Source: Gammaproteobacteria bacterium
GTDB taxonomy: Bacteria > Pseudomonadota > Gammaproteobacteria > Methylococcales > UBA2780
Length of the DNA stretch: 7,679 nucleotides
Reading direction: 5' to 3'
Assembly (NCBI GenBank): GCA_003646305.1
Contig: QNFJ01000101.1
Coordinates: 1 to 7,679, forward strand
Shown: positions 1 to 5,068 of the stretch, one piece after another
How the letters are laid out: each line of letters begins with the position of its first letter
Position numbering within the stretch: the stretch's first letter is position 1
The notes under the pieces: model-generated
What the model was told of the DNA's origin: nothing
The model's database searches: none
What the model saw: the letters and a program-made list of their open reading frames with translations, nothing else
Translations under genes and position numbers: made by a program

Positions 1-299
1 CCGTGGGCTGCGGTTAGCCGTCCTTTGTGGTTGCTATCTGCACCTGAAAACGCACCTTTACGATGGCCAAAAAGCTCAGACTCTGCAATTCCTTCAGGCA
101 ATGCGGCGCAGTTAATGACTAGGTATGGCTTGCAGGAGCGAGGGCTGGAGGCCTGAATGGCATTAGCGAGAAGTTCTTTTCCCGTGCCAGTTTCGCCTTT
201 GATTAAGACAGCCGCCGTCGTTCCAGCAACCATACGGGCGCTGCGTACAAGTGATTCCATTTGGGCCGACCGCCCAATGAGAGTTTTAAATGCTTCCAT
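1..299 (-). CDS. Sigma-54-dependent transcriptional activator, N-terminal part (partial)
   Basis: This gene runs off the left edge, and the first 99 codons are visible. The product is the start of an AAA+ ATPase that remodels sigma-54 RNA polymerase at enhancer-dependent promoters. Visible motifs are Walker A GETGTGKE (residues 35-42), the stretch NCAALPEGIAESELFGH (63-79) and the sigma-54 contact loop GAFSGA (82-87), where the usual Thr of GAFTGA is Ser, a conservative change. The AAA+ domain begins almost at the start Met, so no receiver, GAF or PAS domain precedes it. This is the layout of PspF- or HrpS-like activators, which are controlled by a partner protein or by expression level. The start is supported by AAGGGGAAG just upstream. 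It lies 49 bp after the DsbD_2-like gene on the same strand, so cotranscription is plausible. The C-terminal half and any DNA-binding domain are outside the window, so the target genes cannot be inferred. Confidence 0.93.
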   Translation of the reverse strand, partial: MEAFKTLIGRSAQMESLVRSARMVAGTTAAVLIKGETGTGKELLANAIQASSPRSCKPYLVINCAALPEGIAESELFGHRKGAFSGADSNHKGRLTAAH

Positions 300-324
300 T
301 AACTTCCCCTTTAATGTGTTGTTA

Positions 325-351
325 CTATTTTTATTTTTATTTTTATTTTTA
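325..351 (-). repeat. Hexanucleotide tandem repeat (ATTTTT)x4 overlapping a stop codon
   Basis: The plus strand reads four perfect ATTTTT units (327-350), and the array overlaps the TAA stop of the DsbD_2-like gene. On the minus strand it reads as alternating TAA and AAA codons in the frame of that gene. With the flanking TAG and TAA this gives six in-frame stops between 351 and 322. It fills most of the gap before the ribosome binding site of the sigma-54 activator. There is no hairpin, so it does not look like an intrinsic terminator. Confidence 0.85.
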
Positions 352-1044
352 CATGTGTGGAAAAATAGTAGCGAGTGCGATGGCGATAATAACGAGACCC
401 GCTATGGGTCTAAACCACGGCAAACGCGAAAGTTTTACCATATAGTTCAACATAATACCTGTTGTCATGACGGCTGGCAAAGTGCCGACCCCGAACATTA
501 ACATGGTGATTCCACTGCGAAGAGGGTCTCCCGTTGATGCAGCCAGAATGAGTGCCGCATAGATCAACCCGCAGGGAAGCCAGCCCCAGATGACACCAAA
601 CAGATAGGCTTGCCTGATTGTTCTGACCGGCATAAACCGGCGCCCCCACGGTTCAACTTTTCGCCACAACAGACCGCCGCTCTTTTCAATAAAGGCAAAG
701 CGGGGAAACCAGCCGGCGATATAAAGTCCCGCAGCAATCATAAATAGAGCGGAAAAGAGCTGCACAGCACGATGACCAAGGCCATCTTCACCCAATGAAA
801 AGGTGACCATTTGACCAGCAAACCCTACGAGCAGGCCAATCAAAGCATAGCTGCTGATTCTTCCAAAGTTGTAACTGGCCACATAGGGCAATATGCGCAG
901 CTTCTCATTTCTGATTTCTTCAGGGAGGCTAAGTGTTAAGGCCCCCATAATTGAGCCGCACATTGCCATACAGTGAACCGAGCTGAGAAGCCCCATAGAA
1001 AGTGCAACGGGGTAAGAGGCGCTGAAAGATTGATCAAGATGCAT
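349..1044 (-). CDS. DsbD_2/TauE-SafE-like six-helix membrane protein with Cys motifs (candidate copper/redox handling)
   Basis: The 231-residue product is an inner-membrane protein with about six hydrophobic helices (roughly residues 12-38, 53-79, 91-113, 146-168, 176-200 and 211-229). Two features mark the cytochrome-biogenesis/DsbD_2 type, often annotated sulfite exporter TauE/SafE: SVHCMAMCG in helix 1 (Cys25 and Cys29, with His24 and Met27) and WGWLPCGL around Cys158 in helix 4. In many gammaproteobacteria, relatives of this protein sit beside ccoGHIS, the maturation genes of cbb3 oxidase, and are thought to act in copper or thiol-redox handling. That role is family context, not shown here, and no cco gene is in the window. 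The first possible ATG is used: an in-frame TAG lies five codons upstream. No good Shine-Dalgarno sequence precedes it; a small inverted repeat (1054-1066) occupies that region. The gene diverges from the TonB receptor and may be cotranscribed with the sigma-54 activator downstream. Confidence 0.85.
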   Translation of the reverse strand: MHLDQSFSASYPVALSMGLLSSVHCMAMCGSIMGALTLSLPEEIRNEKLRILPYVASYNFGRISSYALIGLLVGFAGQMVTFSLGEDGLGHRAVQLFSALFMIAAGLYIAGWFPRFAFIEKSGGLLWRKVEPWGRRFMPVRTIRQAYLFGVIWGWLPCGLIYAALILAASTGDPLRSGITMLMFGVGTLPAVMTTGIMLNYMVKLSRLPWFRPIAGLVIIAIALATIFPHM

Positions 1045-1053
1045 AGCCGAAGC

Positions 1054-1066
1054 AATCTAACAGATT
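1054..1066. repeat. Short inverted repeat at the leader of the DsbD_2-like gene
   Basis: AATCT-AAC-AGATT is a perfect 5-bp inverted repeat with a 3-bp loop. It starts 9 bp upstream of the minus-strand start codon at 1044, where a Shine-Dalgarno sequence would normally sit. It may be chance at this length, but it accompanies an unusually weak ribosome binding site. Confidence 0.35.
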
Positions 1067-1211
1067 AACCGAGGTAAGCCAATTGGCAATTTGCGGGTGT
1101 GTTATTTCACACAGTTTTCCCAATAAATAGAAAGCAAGTTCTTGTTTTTGCAATAATTACAACGCCTGTTGCACAAAAAACACATTTAGCTATGAATAAT
1201 AAGGGGAAAGA

Positions 1212-3293
1212 ATGACTAATCGAATTGCGCGCTCGTTGTTTATCGCAACTGCGGCCAGCTTACCGTTACAAGCGCTAGCAGAACATACCGAATTGGCGCC
1301 GGTTCTTGTTGAGGGGGAGCTTCTTCGGCCTGGACTGATCAGCGTCAACCCGGGAACAGAAAGCTCAGTTGATGCTGCGGAGTTGTTAAAACGTATCCCG
1401 GGAGCAAATGTTAATCGTAATGGCCCATTGACCGGTATTGCACAATATCGTGGTATGTACGGTGATCGAGTCAACGTGATGGTTGATGGTGTGCATGTTA
1501 AAGCCGCTGGGCCAAACAGCATGGATCCCCCGTTGAGCCATATCCCCGCAGGTTTGGCGGGCTCACTTGAAGTTTATCGGGGTATTGCGCCGGTTAGCAG
1601 TGGTCTGGAAACAATTGGCGGCAGTATGGTGATGAAATCATCAGGCCATGAGTTTGCATCAGGTTCTGAGGTTGAGTCTCACGGGAAACTGTCGGCAGGA
1701 TACGGCGATGTTGATAATAGTAAGCGCTATTCTCTGGTAACGTCTCTTGCAAATGACTCTCAGCGTGGCCATTTAGCATGGTCTGGTGAGAAGGGTGATA
1801 GCTACAACTTTGATGGCAATAACACCAATTATAATACCCAGTATGATCGCGATGCTTATGCTCTGGGCTATGGTTTTCGTGCAGGTGATCACGAGTTTGG
1901 CCTAGATTACAGTCATAACGATACCGGCCATACCGGTACACCTGCGCTACCAATGGATATTGTTTATGCCCGCGGTGGCATCATCAGCGGTGACTACAGT
2001 TTTCAGGGAGATGGGTTTGATCTTGACGCGAAAGTTTCGTATCAGGATTCGGAACATTTGATGAGTAACTATCTGTATCGCGATGCGCCGATGATGATGG
2101 GGAATCCCATGAATCGTTATGCCTATACAACCGTGGATGGTGGTAGTTACAGTTTCGCATTAACCCTGCCAGCTTATGGTGGAAAAATGGTTTTTGGTTT
2201 GGACGGCGATCAGGCGAACCACGATGCGGATATCTATGACCCAACAAATGCGATGTTTCACATTACCAATTATAAAGGCGTAGAGCGAGACCGGGTCGGA
2301 TTCTTTACTGAGTGGACAGGTGATATTGCATCATCATTTAATCTTGAGGCGGGAGCCCGAGTAACACAAGTTAGTATGGATGCTGATGATGTGTCGAGTT
2401 CTGTGAAAATGGGCATGATGGGTGCTCTGCACCAGAGACTTGCTGCAGATTTTAATGCAAGTGATAGAAGCCAGGATGATACGAATATCGATTTAGTGCT
2501 GGTTTTAAGGCAGGCACTGTCTGATACCGTTGATTTTGAATATGGGCTGGCTCGTAAAACGCGTTCAGCAAGTTATCAGGAGCGTTATCTTTGGCTGCCA
2601 CTAGAATCAACAGGTGGTTTGGCGGATGGTCGTAACTATATTGGTGATGTTGAGCTTGATCCAGAGGTCTCATATCAAGCTGAATTTGGTGTTAACTGGC
2701 ACCAGGGTGGCTCGTATCTAACTCCTCGAGTTTTTTACCACTATGTAAATGATTATATTCAGGGAACACCAACAGCGGCTGCGTTGGCTGTAAATCCGCA
2801 GGTACTTCAGTTTACAAATACCGATGCGAAGTTATACGGTATCGATGCTGCAATGGGAATGCTTATAGCCGAGGACTGGAGACTTGATGGTACGCTGAGC
2901 TATGTTCGTGGTAAACGCCGTGATACAAGTGATAACCTGTATCGAATCGCTCCTTTGAACGGTCGAGTATCGGTCACGTATGAGCGGCCAACATGGTCGG
3001 CACAAGTTGAAGCGGTTGGCTATGCATCTCAAGATGATGTTTCTGAGGAAAATTCAGAAACTAAAACGGGGGGATATGGGTTGTTCAATCTTCGCGGTGA
3101 ATACCTACCCACAAGGCAAATCAGCCTCGCATTTGGCGTAGAGAATTTTCTGGACAAGAAATATGAAGATCATTTAGGTGGCTATAACAGGAACAACCAA
3201 AATGTTGATGTTGGCACGACGGGTGGTAATCAAGGTAACCGTTTGCCGGGTATTGGGCGTAATTTCTATGTGACTGCGAACTACGAATGGTAG
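1212..3293 (+). CDS. TonB-dependent outer-membrane receptor, OprC/NosA-like (candidate copper receptor)
   Basis: The 693-residue product is an energised outer-membrane importer. It has a signal peptide (1-23, cleavage after ALA), a likely TonB box (APVLVEGE, 29-36), a plug domain (about 48-145, with RIPGANVNRNG, RGMYGDRVNVMVDG and LEVYRGIAPVSSG) and a beta-barrel ending in the aromatic residue of YEW. GPNSMDPPLS in the plug resembles the OprC/NosA segment ACPNRMDAPTS, which carries the Cys-xxx-Met half of the copper site. Here Met104 is kept but the Cys position appears to be Gly100. An HxM motif (His282-Met284) and a Met cluster (MMMGNPM, 294-300) lie in the barrel and could supply sulfur ligands. 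Copper is therefore the best substrate guess, but a related metal or metallophore is possible. The start is fixed by AAGGGGAAAG ending 1 base before the ATG. The gene diverges from a Cys-rich membrane protein and ends at a strong terminator. No Fur-like box was recognised upstream. Confidence 0.92.
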   Translation: MTNRIARSLFIATAASLPLQALAEHTELAPVLVEGELLRPGLISVNPGTESSVDAAELLKRIPGANVNRNGPLTGIAQYRGMYGDRVNVMVDGVHVKAAGPNSMDPPLSHIPAGLAGSLEVYRGIAPVSSGLETIGGSMVMKSSGHEFASGSEVESHGKLSAGYGDVDNSKRYSLVTSLANDSQRGHLAWSGEKGDSYNFDGNNTNYNTQYDRDAYALGYGFRAGDHEFGLDYSHNDTGHTGTPALPMDIVYARGGIISGDYSFQGDGFDLDAKVSYQDSEHLMSNYLYRDAPMMMGNPMNRYAYTTVDGGSYSFALTLPAYGGKMVFGLDGDQANHDADIYDPTNAMFHITNYKGVERDRVGFFTEWTGDIASSFNLEAGARVTQVSMDADDVSSSVKMGMMGALHQRLAADFNASDRSQDDTNIDLVLVLRQALSDTVDFEYGLARKTRSASYQERYLWLPLESTGGLADGRNYIGDVELDPEVSYQAEFGVNWHQGGSYLTPRVFYHYVNDYIQGTPTAAALAVNPQVLQFTNTDAKLYGIDAAMGMLIAEDWRLDGTLSYVRGKRRDTSDNLYRIAPLNGRVSVTYERPTWSAQVEAVGYASQDDVSEENSETKTGGYGLFNLRGEYLPTRQISLAFGVENFLDKKYEDHLGGYNRNNQNVDVGTTGGNQGNRLPGIGRNFYVTANYEW

Positions 3294-3322
3294 TCAATTA
3301 GTCGATAGAAATCGCCAGGCAT

Positions 3323-3361
3323 AAAAAAGCCCCGCCCTGTTTTCAGGGAGGGGCTTTTTTT
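3323..3361. terminator. Bidirectional rho-independent terminator between TonB receptor and phasin 1
   Basis: The arms are GCCCC-G-CCCTG and CAGGG-A-GGGGC with one internal G/A mismatch and a TTTT loop. They are flanked by six A on the left and seven T on the right. It lies 30 bp after the receptor stop and about 20 bp after the convergent phasin stop, so it can serve both genes. Confidence 0.95.
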
Positions 3362-3382
3362 GTAAAGCTAGAAATAAAAGAT

Positions 3383-3727
3383 TTATTTCAGGTTAGCTTT
3401 AGCTTCTTCGATGCTTTCAGTGATGATCTTCTGAACTTCTTCACCGTATGCTTTAGCTTCTTCAGCAGCAACTTTGCTGTCTTCAACTATTTTTGTAGCG
3501 TTAGTCTTAGCGATATCAGCCTGCTCTTTTACGAAAGCGCTGAATGAATCGGCATCTTTGATACCTGAAGCAGCTTTAACGCGAGCTTCTGTCAGTGCAA
3601 CTAGATCTTTAGTTGCAGCTTTTTGTGCTTCGACGGCTGCTTCAATTTTAGCAACGTTCAGCTCGACAAGTTTCTGGAAAGGGGCAAGTGCTTTTTGAAA
3701 ATCAAATGAAGGGATATCTTTTAACAT
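3383..3727 (-). CDS. Phasin family protein 1
   Basis: The 114-residue protein is highly charged, almost wholly helical and free of Cys. It has the pattern of the Phasin_2 family: an amphipathic start (FDFQKALAPFQKLVELNVAKIEA, written here as residues 8-30), then AVEAQKAATKDLVALTEARVKA, then FSAFVKEQADIAKTNATKIVEDSK, and a conserved AYGEEVQKII near the end. Phasins cover the surface of polyhydroxyalkanoate granules and control their number and size. The start follows AGGAG at 7-bp spacing. A separate promoter lies upstream, and a terminator separates it from phasin 2, so it is probably monocistronic. It aligns with phasin 2 along its whole core (NVAKIEA, VEAQKAAT, LTEARVKA, FVKEQ, EDSK, AKAYGEEVQ), which indicates a paralogous duplication. 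The two differ at both ends: phasin 1 has one copy of the DFxKAF unit and no Lys/Ala/Pro tail. Confidence 0.92.
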   Translation of the reverse strand: MLKDIPSFDFQKALAPFQKLVELNVAKIEAAVEAQKAATKDLVALTEARVKAASGIKDADSFSAFVKEQADIAKTNATKIVEDSKVAAEEAKAYGEEVQKIITESIEEAKANLK

Positions 3728-3774
3728 TGTAAATCTCCTAAAGAATTAAAAATAAGTTAAGTAAGTACGGATCT

Positions 3775-3803
3775 ATAGTATCAAGCAAATTGATGCGGTG
3801 CAA
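3775..3803 (-). promoter_or_regulatory. Sigma-70-type promoter of phasin 1 with overlapping operator-like motif
   Basis: On the minus strand, TTGCAC (3803-3798) and TACTAT (3780-3775) are separated by 17 bp. The -35 lies within TTGCACCGCATCAA (3803-3790), which contains the palindrome TGC-ACC-GCA. The same arrangement is found upstream of phasin 2. The predicted transcript starts about 40 bp before the start codon. Confidence 0.65.
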
Positions 3804-3860
3804 CATTTTTTGTTATTAATGCTATTAAAGGCCGTTTGAAGTTAATTTTAAATGGCATTA

Positions 3861-3898
3861 AAAAAGGCCCGGTCCGCAAATGCGAGCCGGGCCTTTTT
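3861..3898 (-). terminator. Rho-independent terminator of phasin 2
   Basis: GGCCCGG (3866-3872) pairs with CCGGGCC (3887-3893), and an inner CGCA/TGCG extension continues the stem. Five A and five T flank the arms. It lies 17 bp after the stop of phasin 2 and insulates it from phasin 1. Confidence 0.93.
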
Positions 3899-3915
3899 AA
3901 AAGCAGCGTAATGAA

Positions 3916-4362
3916 TTAAGCAGCTTTTTTAACAGCAGGTTTAGCAGCAGCTTTTTTAGCAACAGGCTTAGCAACTTCAGCTGCATTGCTAAGGATGCTC
4001 TGAACTTCTTCGCCGTATGCTTTGGCATCTTCAACAGCACCTTTGCTGTCTTCGATCAACTGTTCAACAGAAGACTGTGCAAGTTCAGACTGTTCTTTTA
4101 CGAAAGAAACGAAACCGTCGTAGTCTTTGATTTCTGAAACAGCTTTAACGCGGGCTTCAGTTAGTTCAACCAAAGATTGTGTAGCGGCTTTTTGAGCTTC
4201 TACAACCGCTTCGATTTTAGCAACGTTAAGGTCTGCAATTTTTTGCATAGACTCGAAAGCTTTAGTGAAATCAACAGGCATAGTTTCGAAAGCTTTAGTG
4301 AAATCAACAGGCATAGACTCGAAAGCTTTAGTGAAATCAACTGATGTAAATTCTTTTAACAT
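3916..4362 (-). CDS. Phasin family protein 2 with triplicated N-terminal unit and Lys/Ala/Pro tail
   Basis: The 148-residue product is a Phasin_2-family granule protein, paralogous to phasin 1. Three parts are visible. Residues 9-39 hold three copies of an 11-residue unit, DFTKAFESMPV. Residues 40-128 form the helical core (NVAKIEAVVEAQKAAT, LTEARVKA, FVKEQ, EDSK, AYGEEVQ). Residues 130-148 form the basic tail VAKPVAKKAAAKPAVKKAA, like a short version of the DNA-binding tail of Pseudomonas PhaF and of histone H1-like proteins. The start at 4362 is chosen because GGAG lies 7 bp upstream and because MLKEF matches MLKDI of phasin 1. A longer reading from 4401 would begin about 6 bp after the predicted transcription start and would add a hydrophobic leader unlike any phasin. 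It has its own promoter and terminator. The tail could tether granules to the nucleoid, but this is inferred from composition only. Confidence 0.92.
   Translation of the reverse strand: MLKEFTSVDFTKAFESMPVDFTKAFETMPVDFTKAFESMQKIADLNVAKIEAVVEAQKAATQSLVELTEARVKAVSEIKDYDGFVSFVKEQSELAQSSVEQLIEDSKGAVEDAKAYGEEVQSILSNAAEVAKPVAKKAAAKPAVKKAA
4246..4344 (-). repeat. Three tandem 33-bp repeats inside phasin 2
   Basis: The units are at 4246-4278, 4279-4311 and 4312-4344. Units 1 and 2 differ at two bases, and unit 3 differs from unit 1 mainly in its last few bases. Each encodes 11 residues of the DFTKAFESMPV type. The DNA identity exceeds what the protein alone would require, which suggests recent duplication or continuing slippage and recombination. 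Confidence 0.95.
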
Positions 4363-4380
4363 GATAATTCTCCAGAAAAG
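4363..4380 (-). promoter_or_regulatory. Ribosome binding site that decides the phasin 2 start
   Basis: The minus strand reads CTGGAGAATTATC before the ATG at 4362, with GGAG 7 bp from the start codon. No comparable site precedes the upstream in-frame ATG at 4401. Confidence 0.85.
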
Positions 4381-4413
4381 TAAAATAAATAATAAATTCA
4401 AAGTTCGGAGAGA

Positions 4414-4442
4414 ATTATAGGTCGTTAATTGACGCGATGCAA
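4414..4442 (-). promoter_or_regulatory. Sigma-70-type promoter of phasin 2
   Basis: On the minus strand TTGCAT (4442-4437) is followed after 17 bp by a perfect TATAAT (4419-4414). The -35 is embedded in TTGCATCGCGTCAA (4442-4429), matching the phasin 1 promoter motif at 12 of 14 positions. The predicted transcript starts near 4407, leaving a leader of about 45 bases. Confidence 0.8.
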
Positions 4443-4449
4443 CAATAAT

Positions 4450-4462
4450 TTGTGCGACGCAA
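4450..4462 (-). promoter_or_regulatory. Second operator-like copy upstream of phasin 2 promoter
   Basis: TTGCGTCGCACAA on the minus strand contains TGC-GTC-GCA and resembles the motif over the -35 with one base deleted. The two copies begin 20 bp apart, about two helical turns, which would place bound proteins on the same face. A TGC-N3-GCA core is reminiscent of PhaR-type binding sites at phasin genes; that assignment is inference. Confidence 0.45.
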
Positions 4463-4589
4463 TAAATAATTACGCTATTCCTGTATAAACAACAGGTTAT
4501 GCGTAAAAATAATCATTTGGTTTTTGCATGTTGGGTGGCTTTATCTCTTTTCCGGGTTAGAGAAAGGGTGCCTAAAAACTATCAAACAT

Positions 4590-4612
4590 AAAAAACCACC
4601 GTCAGAGATGGT
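4590..4612 (-). terminator. Weak rho-independent terminator of phasin 3
   Basis: Read on the minus strand, ACCATC-TCTGAC-GGTGGT forms a 6-bp stem (one G-U pair) with a 6-base loop, followed by six T (4595-4590, with the first T also in the stem). It is about 30 bp after the phasin 3 stop. The stem is short, so read-through toward phasin 2 is possible. Confidence 0.6.
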
Positions 4613-4642
4613 TATAGAGGTTTTGACTTTGTCGAGAAAAGG

Positions 4643-4987
4643 TCAGGATTTTCCTGCTTTATTGATTTCATCCTGCAGTGTTTCAGAGCTTTCATTGAGC
4701 AGTCTTCTAACCTCTTCACCGTAGCCTTGCACCTCTTCGATCAGGCTTTGGCTGTCGGAAATCATTTTTTCATAATTGGCCTGAGAGAGTTCCATCTGCT
4801 CTTTAAAGAAGGCGGACAGTGTGCTCGTATCTTTAATATTCGCGGCCGCTTCCATCCGGCTTTTGGCTAGCTCCATATAGTCCTGGGTAGATTTTTGCTG
4901 AGCCTCAACCATCTTTTTAACCTGGCTAACATTCATTTCAACCAGTTTCTCAACGGGAGCCGTTATTTTTTTGTAGTTAGGAACCAT
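4643..4987 (-). CDS. Phasin family protein 3
   Basis: This 114-residue helical, charged protein is the most divergent of the three phasins here. The family pattern is clear: PVEKLVEMNVSQVKKMVEAQQKSTQDYMELAKSRMEAA (shown here as residues 11-48), then STLSAFFKEQMELSQANYEKMISDSQ, then GYGEEVRRLL. It is richer in Met and Gln than phasins 1 and 2 and starts MVPNYKK instead of MLK. The likely role is binding to the surface of polyhydroxyalkanoate granules, or stress-related chaperone-like activity reported for some phasins. The start follows AGAGGAGAGG by about 5 bp. The gene is 81 bp after pyrF on the same strand. A perfect TATAAT in the gap suggests its own promoter, and the shared phasin 1/2 operator-like motif is absent, so it is probably regulated differently. 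Confidence 0.88.
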   Translation of the reverse strand: MVPNYKKITAPVEKLVEMNVSQVKKMVEAQQKSTQDYMELAKSRMEAAANIKDTSTLSAFFKEQMELSQANYEKMISDSQSLIEEVQGYGEEVRRLLNESSETLQDEINKAGKS

Positions 4988-5027
4988 GTTTTCCTCTCCT
5001 CTTTTTAAAATTACTTTTATGCTCGAT

Positions 5028-5056
5028 ATTATAGCTTATTTTCCAAAACAGATTGG
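5028..5056 (-). promoter_or_regulatory. Candidate promoter of phasin 3
   Basis: A perfect TATAAT (5033-5028) lies 40 bp before the start codon on the minus strand. At 17-bp spacing the -35 would be CCAATC, which is poor. An activator or the inverted repeat at this position may compensate. Confidence 0.5.
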
Positions 5057-5058
5057 AA
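5041..5058. repeat. Inverted repeat TTCCAA-N6-TTGGAA between pyrF and phasin 3
   Basis: Perfect 6-bp arms with a 6-bp spacer lie 10 bp after the pyrF stop and across the -35 position of the phasin 3 promoter. No T-tract follows on the minus strand, so it is a poor intrinsic terminator and a better fit to a small operator. Confidence 0.5.
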
Positions 5059-5068
5059 CGCTGGATCT

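Noticed and set aside
157..501. Plus-strand reading frame of 114 codons
   Set aside because: It is antisense to the sigma-54 activator and the membrane protein, has no ribosome binding site, and has a low-complexity Leu/Phe stretch made by the ATTTTT repeat.
1030..1043. FNR/ANR-like half-site TTGATCAAGATGCA near the start of the DsbD_2-like gene
   Set aside because: Only one half matches well, and it lies inside the coding region, so it is weak despite the possible link to cbb3 oxidase genes.
1169..1196. TTGCAC and TATGAA as a promoter for the TonB receptor
   Set aside because: The transcript would start within the ribosome binding site at about 1203, leaving no usable leader.
4363..4401. 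N-terminal extension of phasin 2 by 13 hydrophobic residues
   Set aside because: No ribosome binding site, too close to the predicted transcription start, and not matched in phasin 1.
4480..4496. CTGTATAAACAACAG-like sequence resembling a LexA (SOS) box upstream of phasin 2
   Set aside because: The half-sites CTGT and ACAG are 7 bp apart, not 8, the position is far upstream of the promoter, and phasins are not known SOS genes.
4524..4724. Small plus-strand reading frame overlapping the end of phasin 3
   Set aside because: No ribosome binding site, crosses the phasin 3 terminator in antisense, and has no recognisable features.
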